A DNA stretch of 64,000 nucleotides from SAR324 cluster bacterium. GTDB lineage: Bacteria > SAR324 > NAC60-12. The DNA is taken from contig JACNJW010000053.1 in NCBI GenBank assembly GCA_014382365.1, forward strand, positions 1 through 64,000, in the 5' to 3' direction. A model generated the notes under the pieces. The model saw only the letters and a program-made list of their open reading frames with translations. It was not told where the DNA came from and searched no databases. The translations under genes and the position numbers were made by a program. Positions within the stretch are counted from its first letter, which is position 1. Every line of letters starts with the position of its first letter. Below are positions 45,322 through 54,532 of the stretch, in pieces.

Positions 45322-45827
45322 AGTCAGTAACATTTGGCGGCGGTTGTTTCTGGTGTTTGGAGGCAGTCTTTAGCAGACTTGAAGGAGTTAAATCAATTAT
45401 GCCGGGTTATGCAGGAGGCAGCTTAAACAATCCAACTTATGAGCAGGTTTGCACTGGCGAGACCGGTCATGCAGAAGTGATTCAAATTGAATATGAGATT
45501 GATAAAATCAGTTATGAAACTTTGCTTGAATGGTTTTGGCGTTGCCACGATCCAACGACTCTAAACCGGCAGGGCGGAGATGTTGGCACACAATATCGTT
45601 CTGTAATTTTTTATCATAATGAATTACAAAAAACAACGGCTTATCAGGCAAAAAAAGACGTTGGTCAATCCGGAATGTTTGAGCATCCGATTGTCACAGA
45701 AATAAGTGCACTTCCGGAGTTCTATCCTGCAGAAGATTACCACTTGGATTATTTTAATAAGAATTCAAATGCGGGTTATTGTACTTATATAATTGCTCCA
45801 AAACTCTCCAAGCTAAAACTGGACTAG
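45309..45827 (+). CDS. msrA: Peptide methionine sulfoxide reductase A
   Basis: A 172-residue MsrA. The catalytic motif GGGCFWCLEAVF is at residues 9-20 (nucleophilic Cys12 in GCFWC), followed by GVKSIMPGYAGG and TGHAEVIQIEYE, and PAEDYHLDYF near the end. It repairs methionine-S-sulfoxide in proteins. The start is a GTG at 45309 with AGGAG five bases upstream. It overlaps recO and converges on the helicase gene, five bases away. Confidence 0.95.
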   Translation: MEKLESVTFGGGCFWCLEAVFSRLEGVKSIMPGYAGGSLNNPTYEQVCTGETGHAEVIQIEYEIDKISYETLLEWFWRCHDPTTLNRQGGDVGTQYRSVIFYHNELQKTTAYQAKKDVGQSGMFEHPIVTEISALPEFYPAEDYHLDYFNKNSNAGYCTYIIAPKLSKLKLD

Positions 45828-45832
45828 TTGTC

Positions 45833-47854
45833 TCAAAAATAAAATTGAGTTGTGCCTCTCGAACTGCCGTAAGCATACTCATCGCGGCTGTGAATTTCTG
45901 TGTTGATAGTGTCTTCTGACAGTTCACTGATAAAGCGGGAACGTTGACTGATGCCTCCGGAATAGCCTGACGAAACTACCGGAGCAGTTATCAGCAGCTG
46001 ACGTTTTGCCCGAGTCATGGCAACATAAAAAAGACGGCGCTCTTCTTCAATTTGTGCCTCTGTTACCAGACTTCGCTGGTGAGGGAATTGGCCCTCAGTC
46101 AAGCCGATTACTACAACTACCTGCCACTCTAAACCTTTAGCCTGATGTATAGTGGTCAGGGTGAGAGTTTCCTGATTTTCCTGCTGTTCAGACTCATGCT
46201 CAGTGATAATGCTGGAGCCAACCAATGAGAGCTCGTTTAAAAAATTATCCAGTTTTTCATAATTATCTGCAAACTCTTCAAGGTAACGGATATCTGTTTC
46301 ACGTTGAGAAGCATTTTCAAAACTGCTAAACATTATCTCACGGTAAAAATTCTGGTATAAAATTCCAATCATCTGGGAGGGTTTTACATTTTCTGCCAGC
46401 ATTTCCTGAAAACATTCCAGAAAAATATTCCAGCTTTCGTGCGCCTTTTTTGGAATCAGTTTTTGTAACTCATGGTTATTTTTTGTCAGCCTAACTGCCT
46501 GTTGGCTTTGGAAAACACTAAAAATACGGTGTGCAGTTGTATTACCAACTCCTGGTAGGAGTCTTAGCAGGCGCATCCATGCTATTTCATCAAGAGGATT
46601 AAAAAGGACCTTGAGAAATGCAGTAACATCTTTGATATGAGCCTGCTCAAAAAATTTAACTCCTGAATGCACTACGAAAGGAATACCAGCATGAGTCAAC
46701 ACTACTTGAAGTGCAGCAGACTGCACATGATTTCGATAAAGCACGCTCATTTCATTCAATGAAATATCTTGATCCTGGAAACTAAGAATCTTGTCCAGCA
46801 CCAGTTCAGCTTCATCCTGAGAAGCCCAGACCTGATGCACAGCTGGTTTTTCGCCATTTACTAAAGAACTAAAAAGGTTCTTTTCAAACTGACGTGTGTT
46901 ATAATTTATGCTCTGGTTGGCAGCTTCCAGGATTTCAGGAGAACTGCGGTAATTTTCCTCCATGCAGTATGTTACGGCTTGGTAGCGTTCTGGAAATTCT
47001 AACATGTTGCCAAAATCTGCTCCGCGCCAACTGTAGATTGATTGAGCATCATCACCAACAACCATTAAATTTTTGTGAGGTTTAGAAATCTGGTATAAGA
47101 TATTGGCCTGTATTTGATTTGTATCCTGGTATTCATCTACCAGGACATATTGGATTTGCTGACAAAGCGGTAGTCCTTCACCATGTCGCAGGAGCAGTTC
47201 CAGCCAGTTTTCCAGCAGATCATCAAAATCCATCACCTGCCCATGTTTTTTCTTGCGTCGGTATGTCGAGAGCACATTGAGAATTGAGTCGGTGTTATCT
47301 TCAAAGTGGGGATAATCTGCAGAAATAAACTGCTCTAAATGAAAACTACGGTCCTGGAAAGCAGATTCCAGAATCATATTTTGTGTGCAAAAACGGTTGA
47401 AGGCTAAAGAAAAGATGTTTTGTAGAACGGCAGCTTTTGGAAAATATTTCCCGGGTTTGCCGACTGTTTCCGCAAGTGCAGATTTGATCAAATCTCTAGA
47501 ATCAGAAGAATCTAAAATGCTGAAATTATTATTATAATTAAGTAATTTTGCATTTCTCCTCAGGAACCTGCTACCGACACTGTGGAAGGTGCCATGAATG
47601 ATTTTTAGTTGATCAGTAGAATTATTTAGTGCCCGTGCTACTCTCTGTGCCATTTCGTTGGCGGCTTTGTTGGTAAAAGTCAGCAAGAGGATGGAAGACG
47701 CAGGAACTCCGGAATTAATCAGCTGTGCTACACGGTGAGTAATCACTCGCGTTTTTCCGCTGCCGGCTCCGGCAATGACTAAAGCCGGACCTGTCTTGTG
47801 TTCAACTATTTTTCGTTGAACAGGATTTAGAGCAGTGATAGACCAGTTTGACAT
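45833..47854 (-). CDS. UvrD/PcrA/Rep-family DNA helicase
   Basis: A 673-residue superfamily 1A helicase. Motifs in order: Q-motif LNPVQRKIV, Walker A IAGAGSGKTRVIT (residues 28-40), TFTNKAANEMAQRV, VDEYQDTNQIQ (Walker B, near 225), GDDAQSIYSWRGA, LTTIHQAKGLEW and YVAMTRAK. These proteins unwind DNA 3'-5' in repair and replication restart. The length is close to Rep or short PcrA, and the C-terminal tail is Ser/Tyr-rich rather than basic. Rep versus UvrD identity was not settled. Divergent from ftsY. Confidence 0.92.
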   Translation of the reverse strand: MSNWSITALNPVQRKIVEHKTGPALVIAGAGSGKTRVITHRVAQLINSGVPASSILLLTFTNKAANEMAQRVARALNNSTDQLKIIHGTFHSVGSRFLRRNAKLLNYNNNFSILDSSDSRDLIKSALAETVGKPGKYFPKAAVLQNIFSLAFNRFCTQNMILESAFQDRSFHLEQFISADYPHFEDNTDSILNVLSTYRRKKKHGQVMDFDDLLENWLELLLRHGEGLPLCQQIQYVLVDEYQDTNQIQANILYQISKPHKNLMVVGDDAQSIYSWRGADFGNMLEFPERYQAVTYCMEENYRSSPEILEAANQSINYNTRQFEKNLFSSLVNGEKPAVHQVWASQDEAELVLDKILSFQDQDISLNEMSVLYRNHVQSAALQVVLTHAGIPFVVHSGVKFFEQAHIKDVTAFLKVLFNPLDEIAWMRLLRLLPGVGNTTAHRIFSVFQSQQAVRLTKNNHELQKLIPKKAHESWNIFLECFQEMLAENVKPSQMIGILYQNFYREIMFSSFENASQRETDIRYLEEFADNYEKLDNFLNELSLVGSSIITEHESEQQENQETLTLTTIHQAKGLEWQVVVVIGLTEGQFPHQRSLVTEAQIEEERRLFYVAMTRAKRQLLITAPVVSSGYSGGISQRSRFISELSEDTINTEIHSRDEYAYGSSRGTTQFYF

Positions 47855-47954
47855 CTTGCAGGCAAGTGTAATTAAAGCAAAGGGAAAATTAATATTGGCT
47901 AACTATACTGTAAAATATTAGTCCAAATCTAGAACAACAAGCAAAATAATTTCC

Positions 47955-49328
47955 ATGTTTATTGAAGAATTTAAGCAATATATTTCTATTTCAGTTGAAG
48001 CAATACAGCTTTTTGTAAGTAATAGTTTTAACAAAGGTGTATTGATTTCAAATAAAATGACGATCCTGATATTTGCTGTATTTACAGCATTAGTTATTCT
48101 CATTGGCCTTTCCGGATGGTACTGGCAACGGAGTAGATCGTTGAAAAATAAGACTCCTGATCAGCTTTCCGGAAAAGAAAAAGAGAAACGATTAGAGCAA
48201 CTGGAAAAGGAGCAGGCAAAAGAACTGGAGCTGCGGATCAAGCAGGAAGATAAACTGCAGGCAGAAAAAGAGGCAGGCAGACTTGCAAAAGCAGAAGCTC
48301 GTGAAAAAGGAATACAGGAGCAGATTACTTCGGTTGAGCAACAACTCAAGAGTCAGCAGGTACTTCAGCGTGAAATTGAAACAATAGTGGAAAAAGAGAT
48401 AGTTCCGTCAGAAGAAACAACAGTTCTTGAACGTCTGCGTCAAGGTGTCCTCAAAACCAGGACTCTATTACTCGACAATATTGCCAATACAGTTTTAGGA
48501 AAAAAAGAAATTGACGAGGACGTACTAGATGATCTGGAGGAAGTGCTGATTGGTTCGGATATAGGTCCGGAAACTACACAGCGAATTCTCGATGTTATCA
48601 CTGAAAAGGTGGAGCGCAAAGAATTGACCAATCCGCAAGTATTACAGTTGGAATTAAAAAATGAAATTCAACGAATTATGAGTAAAACATATCCGGTTCC
48701 AGGAACGGCAGAACGGAAGCCGCTGATTTTACTTTTTGTGGGTGTGAACGGTGTTGGTAAAACTACAACCATAGGTAAAATTGCAGCACAATATCGACAG
48801 CAGGGTAAGAAAGTCCTGCTGGGTGCAGGTGACACTTTTCGGGCAGCAGCAATTGAACAGTTGGAAGAGTGGAGCAAGCGTGCTGATTGCGACATTATTC
48901 AAAAAGAACCCGGAAGTGATCCTTCGGCAGTAATGTACGAAACAGTTCAAAAAGGACTGGATGAGGATTATGATGTGGTAATTTGTGATACTGCAGGCCG
49001 CTTGCACACAAAAAAGAATTTAATGGAGGAATTAAAAAAAATGATCCGGGTTATTCGCAAGTTGATTCCTGATGCACCACATGAAATCCTGCTGGTCCTT
49101 GATTCCACTACTGGTCAAAATGCGATTTTCCAGACACGTGAATTTTTGGAAACTGCGGAATTAACTGGCCTGATAATCACCAAGCTGGATGGTACTTCAA
49201 AAGGCGGAGTGGTTATCGGTATAGTCAATGAGTTTGATATTCCTGTGCGTTATATTGGCATTGGTGAACAAGTTGAAGATCTTCGTCCTTTTGATGCAGA
49301 GCAGTTCACTGAATCACTTTTTGCTTAG
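47955..49328 (+). CDS. ftsY: Signal recognition particle receptor FtsY
   Basis: A 457-residue FtsY. An N-terminal helix (about residues 36-55, ILIFAVFTALVILIGLSGWYW in short form) suggests a true membrane anchor; a long charged coiled coil (residues 65-145) follows, then the N domain and the G domain. GTPase motifs are FVGVNGVGKTTT (near 263), DTFRAAA, DTAGR and TKLDGTSKGG. It docks the SRP-ribosome complex at SecYEG. E. coli FtsY instead has an acidic A domain. An internal ATG near 48057 could give a form starting directly before the helix. Confidence 0.95.
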   Translation: MFIEEFKQYISISVEAIQLFVSNSFNKGVLISNKMTILIFAVFTALVILIGLSGWYWQRSRSLKNKTPDQLSGKEKEKRLEQLEKEQAKELELRIKQEDKLQAEKEAGRLAKAEAREKGIQEQITSVEQQLKSQQVLQREIETIVEKEIVPSEETTVLERLRQGVLKTRTLLLDNIANTVLGKKEIDEDVLDDLEEVLIGSDIGPETTQRILDVITEKVERKELTNPQVLQLELKNEIQRIMSKTYPVPGTAERKPLILLFVGVNGVGKTTTIGKIAAQYRQQGKKVLLGAGDTFRAAAIEQLEEWSKRADCDIIQKEPGSDPSAVMYETVQKGLDEDYDVVICDTAGRLHTKKNLMEELKKMIRVIRKLIPDAPHEILLVLDSTTGQNAIFQTREFLETAELTGLIITKLDGTSKGGVVIGIVNEFDIPVRYIGIGEQVEDLRPFDAEQFTESLFA

Positions 49329-49415
49329 ATTTTTGTTCCAGAAAATAACAGTCTCAGTTTTGGTATAAGTGGGGTTGCTTCGAAAGGAAAACAGACTCTA
49401 AAATCGAAACTTTGA

Positions 49416-50471
49416 TTAGACACGGTTATGAGAGAAAAGCCAGAGTGCAAGAGCAAAAAATATTATATTTCCACTCCATGATGCAAAGAAAGGCAGTATC
49501 AGTCCTGCTCCGCCAACTGCCATAGTGATCTGATTCAGTATCCAGAACAGGATACCAAGTAAGCAACTGATGGCCAGCGATTCTGCTGCAACCTCTCTTC
49601 TGTTGTAAGATGCAGAAAGACCTAAACCTATCAAAACCATAATAAAAATTTGAAAAGGGTAGGCCGTTTTCTGAAAAAACTCAACCCAGTGACGAGTCAC
49701 GTCCTGCCCCTCGCTTTGCAATTTTAGAGTATCCTGATATAAATCAATAATAGGTTGATGATGAGGTGATATGGGGACAACAAAAGGTACTGTTGGCAAT
49801 TTTTCAGTCTCAACACGCCACTGTTCTTCATGCTCCAGCTGCAAACGTTCATCATGAAAAAAATACCTCTGAACGTTATTAAAGATCCAGGATTCATTTT
49901 GCTGCTGTCCTTTTTCTATCCTTGTTCGAGCTTTTAGCTGAAAGGGATTCTGCTTCCAGTAGAATGAAGAAATTGAGTTCAAACGACCGTCTTGTTGGCG
50001 ATTTCCAAAAAAGTAAATACTTTGATCTTCACCAACTTTCCAGAGTGGTTGCAGGCTGTTAGGGTTTTCCTGCTTGACCCACGTTTGATGCATCCAAGTA
50101 TACATGTAATTTTGGCTGAAATATGCAAAAGCCGCAATCAACAGTGCGACAACTAACACTGGAGATGCCAAACGCCAGCCGCCAATTCCTGAACTGCGCA
50201 TGGCCAATAATTCAGCATTTTTATTCATTGAGCTGAAAGTGGCAATTGTAGCCAGCAAAACGGTGATTGGAGTAATCAGCTCCAGTAATAGTGGAAGTAA
50301 TAAAGCTGTTTCCTGCAGGAACTCCAAAAAAGAAAACCAGTCTGTAAAAATATCTGCGAGATTACCAAAGAAATTGCCAACTAAAGTCATCAAAACAAAA
50401 GAACCAAGAAACAACAGATAATAACGGATAAATTCTGAGGCAATATATTTTGAGATGATCTTAAAGGGCAC
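49416..50471 (-). CDS. LptF/LptG-type LPS export permease
   Basis: A 351-residue protein with six helices, three at each end, around a periplasmic beta-jellyroll domain (about residues 130-260). LLLELITPITVLLATIATFSSMNKNAELLAMRSSGIGG (cited as LLATIATFSSMNKNAE and AMRSSGIGG) is the YjgP/YjgQ hallmark. The pair LptF and LptG, with LptB2 and LptC, pulls LPS from the inner membrane toward LptA. Only one of the two is in the window. The start is a GTG at 50471 without a strong ribosome site. Confidence 0.87.
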   Translation of the reverse strand: MPFKIISKYIASEFIRYYLLFLGSFVLMTLVGNFFGNLADIFTDWFSFLEFLQETALLLPLLLELITPITVLLATIATFSSMNKNAELLAMRSSGIGGWRLASPVLVVALLIAAFAYFSQNYMYTWMHQTWVKQENPNSLQPLWKVGEDQSIYFFGNRQQDGRLNSISSFYWKQNPFQLKARTRIEKGQQQNESWIFNNVQRYFFHDERLQLEHEEQWRVETEKLPTVPFVVPISPHHQPIIDLYQDTLKLQSEGQDVTRHWVEFFQKTAYPFQIFIMVLIGLGLSASYNRREVAAESLAISCLLGILFWILNQITMAVGGAGLILPFFASWSGNIIFFALALWLFSHNRV

Positions 50472-50680
50472 AGTAAGGCATTTTTGTTGAAGAAAAAAAG
50501 AAAAACTATTTTCTAAGATAAAGTTTCTTTAAAAAAGGTTCAAAGTAAATTAACAAAAATAGTTTTTTTTATGAAAAAGTTAGGACATTATCTTGCATAT
50601 AAGCAGTGTTTTAGTATCGTAGAAATATTAAATATTGCAGACTTTATCAAGAAAATTGAGAAGTCGAAAAAATAGAATAC

Positions 50681-52639
50681 ATGACTCAGTTAATTCTAGT
50701 ACTTGAGGAGAATCCGGGAATTCAAGGTGTAATTGCTGCTTCCCTACTAAACAGCAATATAACAGTTACCCAGGAGTTACTTCCGGATCTTTTTGTTCAA
50801 CAGGTACAGAATCTGAAACCGGATTTAATATTACTCAGCAATTCCGACAGTGCTCAAAACTATCAGACTTGTCGGGAAATACGTAATGATCCGCAGTTTA
50901 AACAAACCCCAATCATTTTGCTGGCAAATGCAAAAGACGAGATTGAGGAAAGTTTACTTGCAGAACTTGAAGTTGAGGCCTTGCTGCGCAAGCCTTTTGA
51001 GTCAACCAGACTCAAGGAACAGCTTAGCCGGTATATTGTTCTGGATGAAAATTTTGGAACTGAGCCGGAAAACATAGATTTGAATTTAGCATTAGACATG
51101 AGTTCCATTGATGAACAATTGAAAGATATTGATTTGGTTGAAGATGAAGAGGCTTCTTCTGAGGTAGAAGAGAACCCTGCTGCCACAGGTTTAGATCAGA
51201 CGACGGAGGAGTTGGATTCAGTCTTATCTTCAGGTAGCAAAATGGATTCGTTACTACTGGATGAAATTGATGAAAATAAGGATCAGACTGCAACAGATGA
51301 TGTTCTTGAAGTAGATGAAACCGAAATGAGGTTTGAAGGTCTGGAAGAGTTAAATGATGACGAAATCGAAATGGACAGCGACCTTGAATTTGAGTTGCAG
51401 CTTGATGAAGATGAGGTTGAAGAAAACACCCAAGATGAGGAATCAGAAATCTCAACAACAGTGACAGAGTCTCATTTGGTAGGACTGGAACAATTAAAAA
51501 ATTCCGGTTTGGAAGATCAATATGCTGAAAGATACTTAAAGAATTCAAATGAAGTATCTGCACAAAACTCACGATCCGAATTGGAAAATATAAAACTTGA
51601 ACTGAATGACTTTGAGGATCCTGACGATATTTGGATGAAAACTCCGGATTTGGATCAAAAACTCAGAGAGGGACTGACTGATATCAGTTTGGATGAGGCT
51701 GATGTTCAATCCGAATTTTCAAAGAACCGAACTTCTTTTGAAGGACTTGCTGAATTGACGTTGCAGGATGCAGAATCAATTAATTCAGAAAAGTTGCTAC
51801 AATTTCAGAATATGGATAATTTTGAGATGCAACTCCTAGCAGAGGATACAAGTCAGGAACTTGAAAACAAACTTGATGATAAACTGCTGACTGATTCCGA
51901 GGAACAGGATCTTGAAGAAATTGAAGATGCAGAGCAGTTCATTCTTGAAACCTCGGCTGCTGAGCTCGATGATGATCTGTCTGAGAATCGAGGTGAATTA
52001 GAAATAAAATCGATGGTAGAGGAGAGCTTTGACGAGGAAGTAATTTCTGAAGAGGATGCACTGGAAGAGCTGGAAGAACTGAGTGAGCAAATGGAGGCTC
52101 TGGAGTTGGAAGAAGCAGAGTTTGAGGCGGAGGAGAAAGAATATGAAGATGAATTGGAAATAGAAAAACTGGAAACGGAAGCTCTTTTGGGTGGAGGAGA
52201 AACTGGTGAAATTGATGATTCTGAAGGAGAGTTAGTTGAATTTATGCTCGACGAACTGGGAGATTTGTTAGAGGATGATCTTGAACCTGAAACCGAAGAG
52301 TCTCTTGCAATGTCAGCTGCTTTTGAAGAAGAGGTTTTTGAAAGTTGGGATCATGCTGAAGAAGCATTTATGGGGTTTGAGAGAGAGTCAGAAAGCCCTG
52401 AAAAAGAAACTACTCAAGAGGTTCCTGAAATTGAAACCTTCGAAAGTTCTAAAGTTGACGCAGAAGAAGACGAAGATGATGAAGAAACAGAAAAAAGTGA
52501 AAGTTACAGCTTCACAGAAAATGAGTTGAAAGAGATTGTCACGATTTCTGTCCAGAAAGCACTGGAAAAATCTATTGCCTCATCACTGGTTGAGCTGGCA
52601 GTTACAGAGATTAAAACACAAGTATCCAGGACGGACTAA
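50681..52639 (+). CDS. Large acidic protein with a degenerate receiver domain
   Basis: A 652-residue protein. Residues 1-120 resemble a response-regulator receiver: LILVLEENPGIQGVI, KPDLILLSNSDS, TPIILLANAKDE and ALLRKPFES. The phosphoacceptor Asp is replaced by Ser (LILLS), while the Lys is kept, so ordinary phosphorylation is unlikely. About 470 residues that follow are very rich in Glu and Asp with Leu, with a repeated motif FEGLEELN / VGLEQLKN / FEGLAELT. The last 45 residues form a helix (ENELKEIVTISVQKALEKS). No membrane segment. Role unknown; a scaffold is possible. Confidence 0.75.
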   Translation: MTQLILVLEENPGIQGVIAASLLNSNITVTQELLPDLFVQQVQNLKPDLILLSNSDSAQNYQTCREIRNDPQFKQTPIILLANAKDEIEESLLAELEVEALLRKPFESTRLKEQLSRYIVLDENFGTEPENIDLNLALDMSSIDEQLKDIDLVEDEEASSEVEENPAATGLDQTTEELDSVLSSGSKMDSLLLDEIDENKDQTATDDVLEVDETEMRFEGLEELNDDEIEMDSDLEFELQLDEDEVEENTQDEESEISTTVTESHLVGLEQLKNSGLEDQYAERYLKNSNEVSAQNSRSELENIKLELNDFEDPDDIWMKTPDLDQKLREGLTDISLDEADVQSEFSKNRTSFEGLAELTLQDAESINSEKLLQFQNMDNFEMQLLAEDTSQELENKLDDKLLTDSEEQDLEEIEDAEQFILETSAAELDDDLSENRGELEIKSMVEESFDEEVISEEDALEELEELSEQMEALELEEAEFEAEEKEYEDELEIEKLETEALLGGGETGEIDDSEGELVEFMLDELGDLLEDDLEPETEESLAMSAAFEEEVFESWDHAEEAFMGFERESESPEKETTQEVPEIETFESSKVDAEEDEDDEETEKSESYSFTENELKEIVTISVQKALEKSIASSLVELAVTEIKTQVSRTD

Positions 52640-53556
52640 GACTGTACCTGATATGCGACTGCTATTTTAGCCCCTAAACGTGCATTATTGCAGATCAAAG
52701 CAATGTTGCTCTTCAGACTGTCACCATGAGTTAAGCGGCTGATATTCTCCAGTAAAAATGGAGTCACATCTTTCCCTTCAATCTTCTTTTTACGGGCTTT
52801 GTTTAATGCTTCAGTAATTGCTTTGTTAATGAGAGCCTCATCCATTGCATCTTCCTTCGGAACTGGATTCCCAATTACCAGTCCCCCTGTCAGTCCCAAG
52901 CCCCATTTAATTTTCATGCAGTGTGCAATTTCTTCTGGAGTGTCAAAGCGGGTCTGCACTAAAGATCCGCTTGATGGTGTATAAAAAGCTGGAAATTCTG
53001 TGGTTTTATAGCCGATAACAGGTACACCTTGTGTTTCCAAATATTCAAGTGTGCGAGGAATATCAAGAATAGATTTTATACCTGCACAGACTACAGCAAC
53101 ATTTGTTTGGGCTAATTCCGTCAAGTCTGCGGAAATGTCCATAGTCTTTTCATTTTCACGATGCACACCTCCAATTCCGCCGGTTACAAAAACTGTGATA
53201 CCTGCTAACTGAGCACAAATCATAGTAGCTGCCACCGTGGTACCGCCGCTCAGTTTTTGTGAAATTACTACCGGCAGATCTCTGCGGCTGACTTTTACCT
53301 GCGACTTATTTTGCGCAAACTGTTCTAATTCCTGCCTGCTTAAACCTATCTTGATCCGACCGTCTAAAATTGCGATAGTGGCAGGTTCGACACCTTCTTC
53401 TCTGACAATGTCTTCTACTGCAAGTGCGGTTTCTAAATTTTGCGGATACGGCATACCGTGCGAAATAATTGTTGATTCAAGTGCCACCACCGCTTGATTT
53501 TTTTTCAGCGCTTTTTGCACTTTTGTGGAGATGTCAAGTTGTTGAGTTATATTCAT
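52636..53556 (-). CDS. psuG: Pseudouridine-5'-phosphate glycosidase
   Basis: A 306-residue PsuG (IndA family). It splits pseudouridine 5'-phosphate to uracil and ribose 5-phosphate, the second step of pseudouridine salvage. ALESTIISHGMPYPQN near residue 26 holds the catalytic Glu, RDLPVVISQKLSGGTTVAATM has the catalytic Lys, and VFVTGGIGGVHRE and GNPVPKEDAMD are further signatures. Its 3' end overlaps that of the acidic protein gene by four bases. The kinase PsuK is not beside it. Confidence 0.95.
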   Translation of the reverse strand: MNITQQLDISTKVQKALKKNQAVVALESTIISHGMPYPQNLETALAVEDIVREEGVEPATIAILDGRIKIGLSRQELEQFAQNKSQVKVSRRDLPVVISQKLSGGTTVAATMICAQLAGITVFVTGGIGGVHRENEKTMDISADLTELAQTNVAVVCAGIKSILDIPRTLEYLETQGVPVIGYKTTEFPAFYTPSSGSLVQTRFDTPEEIAHCMKIKWGLGLTGGLVIGNPVPKEDAMDEALINKAITEALNKARKKKIEGKDVTPFLLENISRLTHGDSLKSNIALICNNARLGAKIAVAYQVQS

Positions 53557-53626
53557 ATTTTTTACAAAAAATGTTAATATTTTGCTGGTTTTGGTAATCA
53601 GCTTTTACTTCTGAAACTAACTGAAA

Positions 53627-53722
53627 ATGCAACGGCTGTCAATCAAGATTGATATTGAAAATGCACCAAGTGCAGTTGAGGAGGTAAACCGCTTTGTAAA
53701 TCTGGAAGAAAAAGTAGCTTAG
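53627..53722 (+). CDS. Possible 31-residue small ORF
   Basis: A short frame from the ATG at 53627 to TAG at 53720-53722, with a composition like that of a coding sequence (QRLSIKIDIENAP then AVEEVNRFVNLEEKVA). There is no convincing ribosome site. It could be a tiny protein, the remnant of a longer gene, or chance. It lies between psuG and the amidotransferase gene. Confidence 0.2.
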   Translation: MQRLSIKIDIENAPSAVEEVNRFVNLEEKVA

Positions 53723-53805
53723 CACTCAAGTATTTCATTCAGGTTGCATCTATTGGAAATTCTGCTAGCCTGATTCATTCAGCTATTTTATCAGGAGGCA
53801 TCTAA

Positions 53806-54519
53806 ATGAAAATTGGTATTTTACAGTGTGATTCTACAATGGAACAATTCCGGGCCGATCACGGCAATTATCCGGAGATGTTTATTTCACTGTTTCAGTC
53901 CGTTGATCCGGATCTAGAGTTCAATATTTATGATATCCAGGCAGAGCAGTTTCCTCAAATTTCGGAGGAATGCGATGCATACTTGATTACCGGCAGCCGC
54001 TTCAGCGTTTATGACGATGAGCCATGGATTCGGAAACTTGAAGAGTATGTGCTTACTTTGCACAATAGTCGGTTTCCGCTGCTCGGAATTTGCTTTGGGC
54101 ACCAGATGATTGCCAGAGCACTTGGCGGAAAAACCGAACCTGCCCAACAAGGTTGGGGAGTAGGTGTGCAAAATTACCAGACTGTTTCTACTAAAAAATG
54201 GATTCAACCTGCCTTGAAACAGTTTTCACTTTTGGCCAGCCATAAGGATCAAGTCACAGAACTTCCGGCAGGTGCGGAATTAATTGCAGAAAGTGAATTT
54301 TGTCCGAATGCAGCTTTCCGGATTGATAACCATATCCTGACATTTCAGGGGCATCCTGAATTTCAAAAAAAATATTCAAAAGCCTTAATGCAGCTCAGGG
54401 AAAAAATTCTGGGCCCGGAAGTATTTGAAGGAGGAATGAAATCCCTTGAGCAAACTATCCAAGCTCAGCAAATAACAAACTGGATGTTGAATTTTCTCGG
54501 GCAGGATGAACCTTGTTAA
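53806..54519 (+). CDS. Class I glutamine amidotransferase-like protein
   Basis: A 237-residue protein of the class I glutamine amidotransferase (GMP-synthase-like) family. GICFGHQMIARALGG has the nucleophilic Cys (about residue 97), and FQGHPEFQ near 182 gives the His and Glu of the triad. It has no synthetase domain, so it may be a stand-alone amidotransferase or a gamma-glutamyl hydrolase of the YfeJ/guaA-like type. AGGAGG-type spacing before the ATG (CAGGAGGCATCTAAATG) is strong. Substrate unknown. Confidence 0.87.
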   Translation: MKIGILQCDSTMEQFRADHGNYPEMFISLFQSVDPDLEFNIYDIQAEQFPQISEECDAYLITGSRFSVYDDEPWIRKLEEYVLTLHNSRFPLLGICFGHQMIARALGGKTEPAQQGWGVGVQNYQTVSTKKWIQPALKQFSLLASHKDQVTELPAGAELIAESEFCPNAAFRIDNHILTFQGHPEFQKKYSKALMQLREKILGPEVFEGGMKSLEQTIQAQQITNWMLNFLGQDEPC

Positions 54520-54532
54520 AACTGTGCACGGT

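Noticed and set aside
51024..51572. A 182-codon open frame antisense to the acidic protein gene
   Set aside because: It is the complement of Glu/Asp-rich codons, giving a His/Leu/Pro-rich artificial product.
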